Shown here piece by piece: positions 23,233-36,930 of a DNA stretch of 64,000 bases (the first letter of the stretch is position 1; the number at the start of each line of letters is the position of its first letter). The position numbers and the translations under genes were made by a program. The notes under the pieces are model-generated. The model saw nothing but the letters and a program-made list of their open reading frames with translations, made no database searches and was not told the DNA's origin. This DNA comes from Theropithecus gelada. Taxonomy: Eukaryota; Chordata; Mammalia; Primates; Cercopithecidae. The stretch is from the NCBI RefSeq assembly GCF_003255815.1, contig NC_037681.1:84600015-84664014 (forward strand), read 5' to 3'.

Positions 23233-23554
23233 CTGAAAACGAATAAGAAATAATAATTAAGACACTTACTGCAAATCAAAATCCAACTCTAAGTATTATA
23301 TATGTCACAAACTTTCTTTCAAAAACAGAAGAATTTTTCAAAATACCTCAAAGTACGCAATTTGAATATTTGCTCTTAACTGGGAAAATTGATCACAATA
23401 TTTATTTACTAAGACAGTTATTTGTCTCCATTTTTTTTAAAAGTGAAACATCCTTAATCTTTTATTCAAAGTACAAAAACTACCAAGGTTGTACCCAACA
23501 CATATTAAAGGTTAAAAACACTCTATTCATTCAACAAGTATACAATAGTTATGC

Positions 23555-23790
23555 ATTATAGCAAAACAGGTAAGTGCATGGGCCTGCTTAGGTCCATATC
23601 CTATGTTTACTCACTAGTGGTGAGGAAATTTACTTAACCTTTTTGTATGCATCTTTCCTCATCAGTAAAATGGAGATGAAACGAGATGTTATCTCATAAA
23701 CATCCCAGTATGAATTATGAGAATGGACATAAGTAAAGCATGTAAAATAATGTTTGCCTCAAAGTTAGTATTCAGAGAGGTTACTGTCAT
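23555..23790 (+). repeat. MIR-like SINE relic
   Basis: 'gaggaaatttacttaacct' and 'cctcatcagtaaaatggag' follow the MIR core. Confidence 0.65.
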
Positions 23791-24249
23791 TGTAATTATT
23801 ACTAAGATGTGACTGCTATATAGTAATATAATGATTAAAAAATTAACAGTAATTAAATTCTTTAAAAAGGAAGTGTCATTCTTCAAAGAGCTTGCAATTG
23901 TATTAATTAAAACAAATATATGTAAGCAAAACACAAGTTAACCTATGTCTACATTTTAAAGTAAGTATTGAAAGAATTTGTGGGGCAAGACAACATAATA
24001 TAGGCTACAGTGTCAGGTAAGATTTTATAAATGAAGCAATATTGAAACTGGATACTAAAGAACACGCATTATTTTATTATTGAAATGTTTAGAGATCACC
24101 TAGTCTAAGCTCTCTAAAAACAGTGATAAGAAAAGAAAGGCCCAGAAAGAATATGAGGTTTAACAAGTCCAAAAAAACAAAACAAAACAAAAAGCCAAAT
24201 TAGAAAATCTGGTGAATAGATAAACAAGAGTAGGAAATGAGGAGCAGAG

Positions 24250-24545
24250 GATGGGCACAGTGGCTCATGCCGTAAATCTCAGCACTTTGGGAGGCCAAAG
24301 CAGGTGGATTGCTTGAGTCCTGGAGTTCAAGACCAGCCTGAATGACATGATGAAACCTCGTATCTACAAAAATTATAAAAATTAGCTGGACGTTGTGGTG
24401 CATGCCTGCAGTCCAGTTACTTGGAAGGCTAAGGTGAGAGGATCGCTTGAGCCCAGGAGGTAGAGGTTACAGTGAGCCAAGCTCACGCCACTATACTCCA
24501 GCCTGGGCAACAGGGTGAGACCTCGTCTCAAACAAACAAACAATA
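24250..24545 (+). repeat. Old Alu (AluJ-like), plus strand
   Basis: 'ggatgggcacagtggctcat' to a CAAA-repeat tail; many differences from younger Alus. Confidence 0.92.
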
Positions 24546-27500
24546 AATAAAAAACAAGGAGCAGAGATATGAGGCAAGAACCCGTGACAAATAGTTCGTC
24601 TGTTCTAACTTCCCTCTAGTTTGCTGGAAAACTAAAAATATGTATCTGTCTCAGTACTTTCAATGCAAAGGAAACATAACCAAATATACCATTCACTGAA
24701 ACTGTAAGAAACAAGCTGCTTTAAAAATACACAAAGATAAACAACTTCCTCAAGGTGCTTAAACAGAAAGCCTACGATAACATGAACTAAAGTTAATGAA
24801 CACTGAATATCAATCATAAGACTAAGGAAGTGACTATAGTGGAAATTGGCCTGACTAAAGTGAAATGTTTACACTGGGAAGAAGTGACAAATAAATTACA
24901 TTTACACACACGCACACAGCACAGCTAAATTGTAGTTGATTCTCTAAGCAATAAGGAGACATCGGAGGTTTGGTGGCAAAAGTTCTGTGAAGAAAATGGT
25001 ATTCGGGAAAATTAAGAGTCTTTGAAAGACCTCTTTAATTTACATCCACACACATTAAGTGTATGGTTGTTTCTGTATAAAAGTTTATACATATTTAATA
25101 GAGATAAACATACATATTTATCTAAAGGATAATATACATACTTATCTAAAGGGTAAGAAACTGTACAACACAGAAACACTGTGTACGAAGTGATAAAGAC
25201 AATTCTACATTTAAGATCGACCATGTTAACTTTCTCATTAATCAAACAAAATGGCTAAAAACATTTTTGAATTTTTTTTTTAATTTTTGTGAGTACACAG
25301 TAGGTATTTATCCTTTGTGTAACTATTTAATTATACTTTTAGTTATTTTAAAATGTACAATTAAAATCGCTTTTTACTCTAGTCACCCTGTTACGCTAGC
25401 AAATACTAAGTCTTATTTATTCTTTCTATTTTTCTGTACCTATTAACCACCACTACTTCTCCTCCAGGCCCCCTTCCTCAACACTTACCCTTCCAGGGCT
25501 CTGGTAACTATTGCCCTAGTTTCAATTATTTTCATTTTTAGCTCCCACAAATAAGGGAGAACATGTGAAGTTTCTCATTCTGTGCCTGGCTTACATAGTG
25601 ACCTCCACTTCCATCCATCTGTTGCAAATGACAAGATCTCATCCTTTTCTATGGCTGAATAGTTCTCTATTGTGTGTATGTACCACATTTTCTTTACTCA
25701 TTCATCTGTTGATGGACACTTCAGCTGTTTCCAAATCGAGGCTATTGTGAATACTGCTGCAATAAACATGGATATCTCTTCAATATACTGATTTCCTTTA
25801 TTGCATATTCTTAGGAGTGGGATTGCTGGATGATACAGCTCCATTTTTAGTTTTTCGAGGAACCTCCAAAGTGCTCTCCATGGTGATTGTACTAATTTAC
25901 ATTACCACTAACCCACTAACCGTATGAGGGTTCCCTTTTCTCCACATCTTCACAGGCACTTCTTAATGCTTGTCTTTTGGATAAATGCCATTTTAACTGG
26001 GGTGAGATATCTCATTGTACATCTGATTTGCATTTCTCTGATGATAAATACACCCATTTGCCATCTGCATGTTTTCTCTTGAGTAATACCTATTCAGATA
26101 TTTTGCCCATCTTTCAATCAATGTATTGGATTTTTACCTATAAGGTTGCTTGAGCTCTCTATATATTCTTGTTATTAATCCCTTGTCAGATGGGTAGTTT
26201 GCAAATATTTTCCTCCCATTCTGTGGGATGTCTCCTCACTTTGTTGTTTCCTTTGCTGTGCAGAAGCTTTGTAACTTGAGGTGATTCCCTTTGTTCATTT
26301 TTGCTTTGGTTGCCTGTGTTTGTGGGGTATTTATTCAAGAAATCCTTGCCCACTTCAACGACCTGGACAGTTTCCCCGAGGTTTTCTTTTCATTGTTTCA
26401 GTTTGATGTCTTAGATTTAAGTCTTGCATCCATTTTATTTTTGTATATGGTGAGATAGGGGTCCAGTTTCATTGTTCTACCCATGGGTATCTAGTTTTCC
26501 CAGCACCATTTATTGAAGAGACTGTCCTTTTCCCCAAGACTGTCCTTTGTTAAGAATGAGATCACTGTTCATGAATGGATTTATTTCTGGGTTCTGTACT
26601 CAGTTCCACTGTTCTATGTGTATAGTTATAGGCCAATACATCGTATAATTTGAAATCACATAATGTGGTTCTTCCAATTTTCTTTTTCTTTTTTTTCTTT
26701 TTTTTTTTTTCTCTTTTTTTTTGCATAGGATAGCTTTGGCTATTCCAAGTCTTTTGTGGTTCTATACAAATTTCAAGATTGTTTTTTCTACTTCTCTGAA
26801 GAACGTAATTGGTATTTTGATAGGGAATACATTGAATCTGTAGATTGCTTTGGTTAGTATGGACATTTTAACAATATTGATTCTTCCAATCCATGAACAT
26901 AGAACATCTTTCCTTTATGTGTGTGTTTGTTTTCAATTTCTTGCACCAACATTTTATAGCTTTCACTGTAGATATTGTTCACTTTTTTGGTTAACGCCTC
27001 GGATTTTATTTCTAGCTATCGTAAATGGGGTGACTTTCTTGATTTCTTTTTCACATTGTTCAGTGTTGGCATATGGAAATGCTACTTGATTTTTGTATGC
27101 TGATTTTGTATCCTGCAACTTTACTGAATTTATCACTTCTAATCATTTTTGATGAATTCTTTAGGTTTATCCAAACGTGAAATCATATCATCTACAAACA
27201 AGGACAATTTGACTTCATCCAATTTGGATGCTCTTTCTTTCTCCTGTCTGACTGCTCCAGCTAGGACTTCCAGTACTATATTGAATAACTGTAGTGAAAG
27301 TGGGCATTCTTGCTGTGTTTCAGATCTTAAAAGAAGGGCTTTCAGTTTTTCCTCATTCAGTGTGATAACAGCTATGGGTCTGTCATATATGGCTTTTACT
27401 GTTTTGAGGCATGTTCCTTCTATACCCAGTTTTGAGGGTTTTTATTATGAAAGGATGTTTAATTTTATGACATGCTTTTTCAGAATCAATTGATGTTTTT

Positions 27501-27667
27501 TGTCCTTCATCCCCTTGATACGATGTATCACATTTGCAAATGTTGAACTATCTGCATTCCTGAAATAAATCCCACTTGGTCATGATGAATAATATTTTCA
27601 ATTGTTGTTGAATTTGGTTTGCTAGTATTTTTGTTGAAGATTTTTTGCATCAATAGTCAGAGACATG

Positions 27668-28736
27668 TGTTGGGGGAAGTCAGGGACGCCAAACAGAGGG
27701 ACCAGCTGAAGCCATGGCAGAAGAACATAAATTGTGAAGATTTCATGGACATTCGTTAGTTCTCCAAATTAATACTTTTATAATTTCTTACACCTGTCTT
27801 TACTGCAATCTCTGAACATAAATTGTGAAGATTTCATGGACATTTATCACTTCCCCAATCAATACTCTTACAATTTTCTATGCCTGTCTTTAATCTCTTA
27901 ATCCTGTCATCTTCGTAAACCAAGGATGTATGTCACCTCAGGACCCTGTGATGATTGTGTTAACTGCACAAATTGTTCATAAAGCATGTGTGTTTGAACA
28001 ATATGAAATCCGGGCACCTTGAAAAAAGAACAGGGTAACAGGGAACAAGGGAGATAACCATTAGATCTGACTGCCTGGGAGCCAGGCAGGACACAGCCAT
28101 ATTTCTCTTATTGCAGAAAACGGATAAGAGAAATATTGCTGAATTCTTCCCCCAGTAAGGAATATTCATAATTAACAGCCTTGGGAAAAGAACTCATTTC
28201 CAAGGGAGCCTCTAAAATGACTGCTCTGGGATGTCTGCCTTACGCAGTTGTAGATAGGGATGTAACATGCCGTAGTCTCCTGCAGCGCCCCTAAGCTTAT
28301 TAGGATTAGGAAATTCCTGCCTAGTAAATTTTAGTCAGACCGGTTGTCTGCTCTCAACCCGGTTCCTGATGTTTATCAATGACAATGCGTGCACAGCGGG
28401 ACCAGGAACCTCATTAATAATTCTATTTTCACCCTGGCCTCGTGACCTTGCCCTGCCCATTTGCCTTGTGATATTTTGTTGCCCTTGAAGCATGTGATCT
28501 CTGTGACCCACACCCTATTCATACACTCCCTCCCCTTTGAAAACTGCTAATAAAAACTTGCTGGTTTTACGGCTCAGGGGGCATCACTGAACCTGCCGAC
28601 ATGTGATGTCTCCCCTGGAAACCCAGCTTTAAAATTTCTCTTTTGTACTCTTTCCCTTTATTTCTCAGACCGGCCGACACTTAGGGAAAATAGAAAAGAA
28701 CCTATGTTGAAACACCGGGGGCTCATTCCTCCGATA
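27668..28736 (+). mobile_element. Solo LTR, class II (HERV-K-like) by duplication length
   Basis: The 1,069-base element begins TGTTGGGGGAAGTCAGGG and ends CATTCCTCCGATA. It sits inside the LINE-1: L1 text 'caatagtcagaga' stops at its left and 'gggcctgcagtttc' resumes at its right. The flanks are 'gacatg' (27662-27667) and 'gatatg' (28737-28742), a 6-base duplication with one change, the length class II integrases make. TATA-like 'taataaaaacttgc' near 28550 and late 'ctttatttctcag' text give plus-strand orientation, antisense to VPS54. There are no viral genes. I do not assign the family. Confidence 0.85.
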
Positions 28737-30556
28737 GATATGGGCCTGCAGTTTCATTTTCTGATGTGTCTTTGTTTGGTTTTGGTATCAGGGTAATACT
28801 GCCCTCAGAGAATGAGTTTAAAAGTATTCCATCCTCCTATTGTTCTGACTAATTTGACTATGATTGGTATTAAATCCTCATTAAATGCTTAGTAGAATTC
28901 AGCAGTGAAGCCATTCAGGTCCTGTACTTTTTACTGGGAGACTTTTCATCACAACTATTATCTTATTACTTGTTATTGGTCTGTTCACACCCTGGATTTC
29001 TTCATGGTTCAGTCCTGGAAGATTGTATGTATATAGGAATTTATCCATTTCTTCTAGGTTTTACAGTTTATTGGCATATAGCTGCTCACAGTAGCCACTA
29101 ATAATCCTTTGAATTTTGTGGTATCGGTTTTAACATCTCCTTTTTCATCTGTGATCTTTTGAGGTCTTCTCTCTTTCCTTAGTCTGGCAAAAGATTTGTC
29201 AGTTTTTTTTTTTTTTCTTTTTCATCTTTTCAAAAACCTAACGTTTTGTTGATCTTTTGTATGTTTCTTCATTTCAATTTCATTTATCTCTGCTCTGAGC
29301 TTTGTTATCTCTTTTTTTCCCACTAATTTTGGGTTTGGCTTGCTCTTGATTTTCCATTTCTTTAAAATCCATCATTAGGTTTTTATTTAAAGTTTTTCTT
29401 CTTTTTTGATGTAGGCACTTATAGCTATAAACTTTCCTCTTAGTATCGTTTTTGCTGTATCCCCATAGATTTCAGTATGTTGTGTTTCCATTATTGTTTA
29501 ATAAATTTTTCACTTTCTTTCTTAATTTCTTCACCAATTCACTGGTCATTCAGGAGCATATTAGGTAATTTCCATGAGTTTGTATAGTTTCCAAAATTCA
29601 TAATGTTGATTTCTGGTTTTATTCCATTGTGGTCAGAGTAGATGCTTGATATTATTTCAATTTTTTTCTTTCTCTCCAATCTGTTTCTTTAGCTCTAATA
29701 TTTGCTTTATATATGAGTGCTCCAATAGTTAGGTGCATATATATTTACAGTTGTTATATCCTATGCTGAACTGATCCCTTTATCATTATATGATGACCTT
29801 CACTGTCTCTTCTTATAGTTTGTGTCTTGAAATCTACTTTGCCTGATAGAACTACTCCGGAATATCTTTTTCCATCCCTTTATTTTAAGTCTACATGTGT
29901 CTTTATAGGTGCAATGTGTTTCTTGTGGGCAACAGATCACTGGGTCCTGTTTTTCTATCCATTCAGCCTCTTTATGTCTTGTTATTGGAGAGTTTAGTCA
30001 ACTTACATTCAATGTTACTACTGATAAGGACTTACTCCTGCCATTTATTTATTTGTTTTCCGGTTGCTTTGTAGTCTTCTCTTCCTTCCTGTCTTTCTCT
30101 TAGTAAAGGTGATATTTTTCTGGTGGTATGATGTAATTTCTTAGTTTTTAAATTTTTTGTGTATCTGTTCTATGGTTTTTGATTTGAGGTTACCATGAGG
30201 CTTGCAAATACTATCTTATAACCCATTGTTTTATGCAGATAACAATTAACACTGCTTGCATAAATAGGCAAAAAGAAAACTAATAAAACTCTGCACTTTA
30301 TGTCCCCCCACTTTATAGCTTTTTGTTGTTTCTATTTATATTTTACTGTTCTTATGTCTTGAAATAATTGTAGTTATAATTTGTTATTGGTCCATCTTTT
30401 AGTTTCTCTAATTAAGACTAGTTTACACACCAGTTATGCTATAATATTCTATGATTTTCTGTGTACTTATATTGCCAGTTAGTTTTACATCTTCAGATGG
30501 TATCTTTTTGCTCATTAACCTCTTTTTCTTTTTTTATTGAAGTACATACCCTTTAG

Positions 30557-30853
30557 CATTTCTTTTTCTAAGTCAAGAGTCTCACTCTGTCACCCAGGCT
30601 GGAGTGCAGTGGCACCATCTTGGCTCACTGCAACTTCCACCTCCCAGGTTCAAGTGATTCTCCTGCCTCAGCCTCCTGAGTAGCTGGGATTACAGGCACG
30701 GACTATCATGCCTGGCTAACTTTTACATTTTTAGTAGAGACAAGGTTTCATCATGTTGGCCGGGCTAGTCTTCAACTCCTGACCTCAGATGATCCACCCA
30801 CCTCAGCCTCCCAAAGTGCTAAGATTACCAGTATGAGCCACTGCACCTGGCCA
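30557..30853 (-). repeat. Alu, minus strand, inside the LINE-1
   Basis: 'aagagtctcactctgtcacc' to 'gagccactgcacctggcc'. Left and right flanks share 'ccctttagcatttctt', a clean insertion. Confidence 0.93.
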
Positions 30854-31469
30854 GCCCTTTAGCATTTCTTGTAGGACAGGTCTGGAGCTGATGAAATCCC
30901 TCGGCTTTTGTTTTTCTGGGAGTCTTTATTTCTCTTTCATGTCTGAAGGATATTTTCATTGGATATACTATTCTAGGGTAAAATGGTTTTTTTCCTTCAG
31001 CATTTGAAACATGTCATGCCACTCTCTCTTGGCCTGTAAGATTTCTACTGGAAAGTCTGCTGCCAGCCATATTGAAGCTCCATTGTATGTTGTTTCTTTT
31101 CTCTTGCTGTTTTTAGTATCCTTGCTTTATCCTTGACCTTTGGGAATTTTATTATTAAATGTCTCGAGTTAGTCCTCACTGGGTGAAATTTGCTTAGTGT
31201 CCTATAACCTTCTTGTACTTGGATATTAATATCTTTCTCTAGGTTTGAGAAGTTCTCTGTTGTTATCCCTTTGAATAAACTTTTTACCCCTATCTCTTTC
31301 TCTACCTCCTCTTTATGGCCAATAACTCTTACATTTGCCTCTTCGAGGCTACTTTCTAAATCCTGTAGGTATGTTTATTGGTTTTTGTTCTTTTTTCTTT
31401 TGTCTTCTCTGATTTGTATTTTCAAAAAGACTGTCTTCAAGCTCACTCTTTCTTCTGCTTGATCAACTG

Positions 31470-31778
31470 CCTTTTGTTTTGTTTTGTTTTGTTTTTTGAG
31501 ACAGAGTCTCGCCCTGTCACCCAGACTGGGGTGCAATAGCACAATCTCATCTCACTGCAACCTCTACCTCCCAGATTCAAGCGATTCTCCTGCCTCAGCC
31601 TCCTAAGTGGCTGGGATTACAGGGATGTGCCACCACGCCCAGCTAATTTTTTGTATCTTTAGTAGACATAGGGTTTCACCATGTTGGCTGGACTGGTCTC
31701 GAACTCCTGACCTCATGGTCCATCCTCCTCGGCCTCCCAAAGTGCTGGGATTACAGACATGAGCCACCGCACCTGGCC
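31470..31778 (-). repeat. Alu, minus strand, inside the LINE-1
   Basis: (TTTTG)n tract then 'gagacagagtctcgccctg' to 'gagccaccgcacctggcc'. Flanked by 'gatcaactgc' on both sides. Confidence 0.93.
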
Positions 31779-34065
31779 GATCAACTGCTTTTAAGCCATT
31801 CTGATGCATTCTTCAGCATGTCAGTTGCATTTTTCAACTCCAGAATACCTAATTCTTTTTAATTACTTCAATTTGTTAAATTTATCTGATAGGATTCTAA
31901 ATTCCTTCTCTGTGTTACCCAGAATTTCTCTGCGTTTCCTCAACACAGCTGTTTTGATTTCTCTGTCTGAAAGGTCACATAACTCTGTTTCTCCAGGATT
32001 AGTCCCTGGTGCCTGATTTAGTTCATTTGGAGAGGTCATATTTTCCTGGATGATGTAGATGGGTGTAGATGTTCTTCAGTGTCTGGACGTTGAAGAGTGA
32101 GGTATTTATTGTAGTCTTCACTGTCTGGGCTTATTTGTACCTGTCCTTCCTGGGAAGACTTTTCAGATACTCTAATGGACTTGGGTGTTATGATTTAAGC
32201 TGTATCTGCTTTAGGGGGCACCCCAAGCCCAGTAATGCTGTGGTTCTTGCAGACTTGCAGAGGTACCACCTTGGTAGTCTTGAATAAAATCTGGAAGAAT
32301 TCTCTGGATTACCAGAGATTCTTGTTCTCTTCCCTTACTTTCTCCCAAACAAAGTCTCTTTCTGCTGAGCTGCCTGGGGCTTGCAGTAGGGCAACACAAG
32401 CACCCTGTGGTCATCAACACTGGCACTGCACTGGGTCAGACCTGAAGCCAGCACAGCACTGAGTTTCACCCAAGGCCCACGGTAACCACTATCTGGCTAC
32501 CGCCTGTGTTTTCTCAAGGATGTAGGGCTCTACCATCAGCAGGTGGCAAAGCCAGCCCAGCTTCTGTCCTTCCCTTCAGGACAGCAAGTTCCCCCAAGTC
32601 CTCAGGTAAGTCCAGAGGTTCTCTCCAGGAGTTAGGGATCAGTCAAAAACCTTAGAAGTCTACCTGGTATTCTATTATACTGCAGCCAAGCTAGCCCTCA
32701 AATCATGAGACACAGTCATTCCCACTTCTCTCTCCCCTTTCTACAGGCAAAGGAGCCTTACCCTGTGGCCACCACCACCAAAGGCCCATAGGGAGTACTG
32801 CCAGGCTACTGTCAGTGTTCACGTAAGGTCCAAGGGCTCTTAGTCAGCATGTGGCAAATGCTGCCAGGCCTGGGACTCACCCTTCAGTGGGCTCCCCTCT
32901 GGCCCAGGGCAGGTCCAGAAATGCTGTCCAAGAGCCAAGGCCTAGAATCAGGGACCCCAAGAGCCCACTTGGTGTTTGAACCCACTATGGCCAAGCTGAT
33001 ACCTAAGATACAAAACAAAGTCCCCTTTGTTTTTCCCTCTGCTTTTCTCAAGCAGAGTCTCCCACTGTAGCCACTACAGCTGGGAATGTGCTATGTCTCA
33101 CCTGAAGCCAGCATGTCTCAGAGTCTCAAGCCAAGGCCCATGGCGTACTATGTGGTTATCACTGCTAGTTATTCGGGGCCCAAAGGGCCCTTTAGTCAGT
33201 ACAGGATGGATCCTGACAGGATTGGGTCTCTCCCTTCAAGGCAACAGGTTCCCTTCTAGCCCAGGCGTGTGTCTAGAAATGTTATCCAGGAGCTAGGGCT
33301 TGGAATGGGGGCCTGATCAGTACCCTATCCTACTGTAGTTGAGCTGGTATCCAAGATGCAAGACGAAAGTCCTCTTTATTCTTCCTTCTCCTCTGCCCCA
33401 GCAGAAGGCAGGGGGTCTCTTTTGGAGCTACGAGCTGGGCTTCCTGGGCTTGGAGGAGAGGTGGCACAAGCAACTCCCTTAGGTGTTCCAGTTGATGTCT
33501 TAGTAAGTCATGTGCCCCCAATTCCACTGGTGCCAAGCCCAGCTCAGCACTAGGACTTGCAGTCCTTTTGGCCTACCCTGCCTTTTAAGTTTATTTAGGA
33601 CCCCGGCATACCTCAGCCCACAGTGGCAAGGCTTGCCAGAACTCAAGTTCCAACCGCTGAGATGGGCAATTCCCCTCTGGCTAGGGATGGTCTGAATGCT
33701 CCCTCCATGTGTGGGCATCAGCTGAGTTCAGCCTGGTTTTGCTTTTTGCTGTTACAGGGCATTCAATGAGAAGTCTCACAATTGCTGCACTCCTCCTATC
33801 CCAAGCATACAAATTTCTCCACACCACACAGTCACTGCATGGGGGATGGAGGAGAGGTGGTATCAGCAATTCAAGGCTGTCTTTCCTATCCTGTTCAGTG
33901 CTTCTTTGGGCAATATGAAGTTAAAACCAGGTTCTGTGAGTGCTCACCTGATTTTTGTTTCTTATGAAAGTGCTTTTTGTGTGTAGTTGTTAAATTTGGT
34001 GTTCCTGTGGAGGGGGACATCCAGTGGAGCCTTCTAGTTCACCATCTTGCTCTGTACCCCAAGAT

Positions 34066-36423
34066 CTAAAATAAATACATTTTGACACGAAGTGTCATGC
34101 CACAGATATGTGGAAAATGTATTTATGTGAAACATCCATTGCTTAATGTCAGATAAATTAGATATTCATTCTGACAATACTATGCTGATATCTTGATTTA
34201 TTCTATTTACCATGCGGTTTTTACAGAAAAAAAAATCCTAAGTGCCATTTTAGAAACCTAGAAATATGTAGGCAGATAGCAGGAAAAAATACTTCTAGAT
34301 TCTTTTAAGTTATTTCTGTATCTGGGGAGAAAAACACATGGTTTACTCTTCAAAGATTTTGAATTGGAAAACATATGCACATTCTCTTTTTTCCTACACC
34401 ACTCTTAATTCTTATTAACAACAGGGAAGATCTCTAGTAAAAGGGGATTACAAAAAACTAGGGGACAGCCTATAAAGGTGAGTCCCAATTTCCAAACATT
34501 TGACTCTCCACTGCCTTCACCATCCACAGCTTATTATTAAGAAGATCTCCCTACAGTAAGAACCAAACTTTGTACTGATTATCACATAATTATAAAAGTA
34601 CAATCACTGGTAAGAAAACATGATAGATTTATTCATAAGACATAGATGTACAAACAAATATAACAAATGTACATGACATCTGAATCACAAAATTTCGGCA
34701 AAGAAATAATGTCATTGAAAGGCTAAAGAACAAAAATGATGAGACACCTTAAGAAAGTTTCAGGATAAGCAATGCATAGTTTGTCTACTCAGAAAAAAAA
34801 ATCAGTTCGAAAAAACAAACAAGCAAACAAAATACACAGAATACAGGAAAATGGAAAGCTCTAAGCACTAAACGCAGGGAACTACTGATTTCTGATAGTC
34901 CAAGTTAACTACCATCTAGAAACAAATCTGGCATTTTAACAACTGTAATGAGAATCTATAAACAGCTCTACCTTTTTCACGTGGTAATCTCCTTATAATT
35001 GTATCAATACTATGTTTGAATAGTATTTTCTCTTGAAGCTTTCTTTGGTTTCTCACACTTAGTCACACTATGTATTTCAATTTTTGCATCAATCATACTG
35101 AGGTTTTGGTTTTCATATAGTCCTTCCCTATCAGACTTCGAATTTCTTGATGTTTCTGTTTTCTTGTGTATTCTATTTGCTTATCACAGTTACTGTCACA
35201 CACATAATAAAAATTTTATAGATGAATGAAATGGATGGTATGTAGAACATATCAGAACAGACAGACAAAACAGACAGCTGCCAATAATACTTATGTAATA
35301 ACAGAATGGGTCTGGGCTAATAAGGAAAAGAAAAAACAGAATAATCCATTCCAAAAAAAAGAAAAAAGGGATTTCTAAGGATGAGTAAAGATTTGATTTT
35401 CTTTCTTGTAGCTCAAAATATCTTTTTATGTTCAGCTAAAAACTTCTTTTGAAAGGCACTAGAAGCATTGCCTCCTCCAACCCCAACCACCAGCCAGAAC
35501 CCCACCAAGCAATGAACACACCTGCTGCCCAGACCTCTGTTTCTAAATACTGCCTCCAACTAAAATAAACCAGGACTCTTTGAAGAAATACGTAACTCCA
35601 GACATGGAATACAGAAAGAACAAGTCTATCCTGAGCACTCCTGTGTCAGAAAGCAAGATATGCTCAAAGACCAGTAGGACCTATTAAGAGGACAAAGGGC
35701 CAAGTTAAAAGGGGGTTCCCACGGGCCACATTTGGGACAACTTAAGCATATTTTTTAAAAGTAATAGAGTATAACATATGGAATAAGTAAAAATTAATGG
35801 ATACATAGAGATACTTAAGGGAGGAAAAAGAGATAAGGAAAGGGGGTGGGGAAAGAAAATCTCCGCTGAAGAATGCCAGTAATAAATATAGAAGGAATGA
35901 CCAAATTAGAAAATCACCAATTTGCAACCCCCAATGTAAAAGCTAATTCAGGCAAAAATCACCAATGTATGCTAAGGCCATTAGGTAAAAAGTTGTTAAA
36001 AACAGAATATTCTCATGGTGCCTAAGTATTACCTCACAGATTACTTAGCAACACAAAGGGGAAAATGTATCTTTAAAATGGAAACCTGGCTGTCACCACC
36101 TTAAGTCATTAAACTTAATGTTACTGATAATAGGAGGACAACCTGATATTATGTAATTCATGAAATGACAAAATAGGAAAAAAACATCATTACCTATGAA
36201 ATATTCTCTCCAAAAATGTTTAATCCAACCCCATCAAATCTCTAGATCAGGAGTTAAGCTTTATTGTCCTGTGGATTTCTTTTACAGTCTGGTAAAGCTT
36301 ATGGATGCCTTCTTAGAATAATGTTTTTAAATGCATAAAACACACAAGACTACAATGGACAATTATACTGAAATACAGTTACCATAATAATTGTTTAAAT
36401 TATAACAGTAATATTATTTCTTC
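34066..36423. other. Intron 1: no recognised feature
   Basis: AT-rich sequence of about 2.4 kb. I see no exon, repeat family or structured RNA in it. Confidence 0.6.
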
Positions 36424-36703
36424 TTTTTCAGACAGGGTCTCACTCTGTTACCCAGGCTGGAGTGCAGTGGCACAATCACAGCTCTCTGCAATCTCAACCT
36501 ACTGGGTGCAAGCGATCCTCCCACCTCAGCCTCCTGAGTAGCTGGGACCACAGGTGCACGCTACTACACCTGGCTAATTTTTGTAGAGAGGAGGTCTCAC
36601 TATGTTGTCCAGGCTGGTCCTGAACTCGTGGGTTCACGCAGTCCTCCCGCATCAGCCTCCCAAAGTGTTGGTATTAACAGGCATGAGCTACCATGCATGC
36701 CCA
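36424..36703 (-). repeat. Old Alu (AluJ-like), minus strand
   Basis: 'cagacagggtctcactctg' to 'gagctaccatgcatgcccag'. Confidence 0.92.
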
Positions 36704-36930
36704 GTCTATTATTACTTCTTAATACAAATCTAGCAACTACCTTAATTTATAGACAATAAATGAGCATAAATTAAATCTTAAGATATCTGCAGCAATTGAA
36801 TGTGATATGAGAATACCTGAGATTTCTATTGGTGACAAAGCTACAGGTACTGTAAATGTACTGTCCATACTGTATCCATGAAGGGTTTCTTATACTTACA
36901 ATTAAAGGAAATGCTAAAATCCAGTTAGAG

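Larger units (their letters stand above)
23233..25267. other. Intron 1, left end: a MIR and an Alu in otherwise unassigned sequence
   Basis: The stretch holds a MIR-like relic (about 23555-23790, with 'cctcatcagtaaaatgg' typical of the MIR core, plus strand) and an old AluJ-like copy at 24250-24545. The rest is AT-rich with no coding or repeat signal that I can assign. The LINE-1 of intron 1 starts at its right edge. Confidence 0.6.
25268..34065 (-). mobile_element. Near-full-length LINE-1 (L1PB/L1MA-like), same strand as VPS54, with later insertions
   Basis: On the minus strand the element starts at the right with a 5' UTR opening ...AGAGCAAGATGGTGAACTAG (about 34050). It passes through a 5' UTR of about 2 kb (32.0-34.0 kb) and ORF1- and ORF2-derived text, and ends with a 3' UTR and A-tail at 25268-25280. 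Subtracting the LTR (1,069) and two Alus (about 600) leaves about 7.1 kb, near full length for these families. ORF1 and ORF2 are broken by stops in every frame. It lies in intron 1 in the sense orientation. Confidence 0.85.

Noticed and set aside
27149..27493. A 114-codon plus-strand frame
   Set aside because: It is the antisense of LINE-1 ORF2 text and not a gene.
27668..28736. A provirus with viral genes
   Set aside because: Only one LTR is present, with LINE-1 sequence resuming directly at its right edge; there is no gag, pol or env text.
32200..33970. Cluster of short open frames on both strands, at first suggestive of a small gene
   Set aside because: The region is the 5' UTR of the intron 1 LINE-1, which is GC-richer than its surroundings and so has fewer stops.
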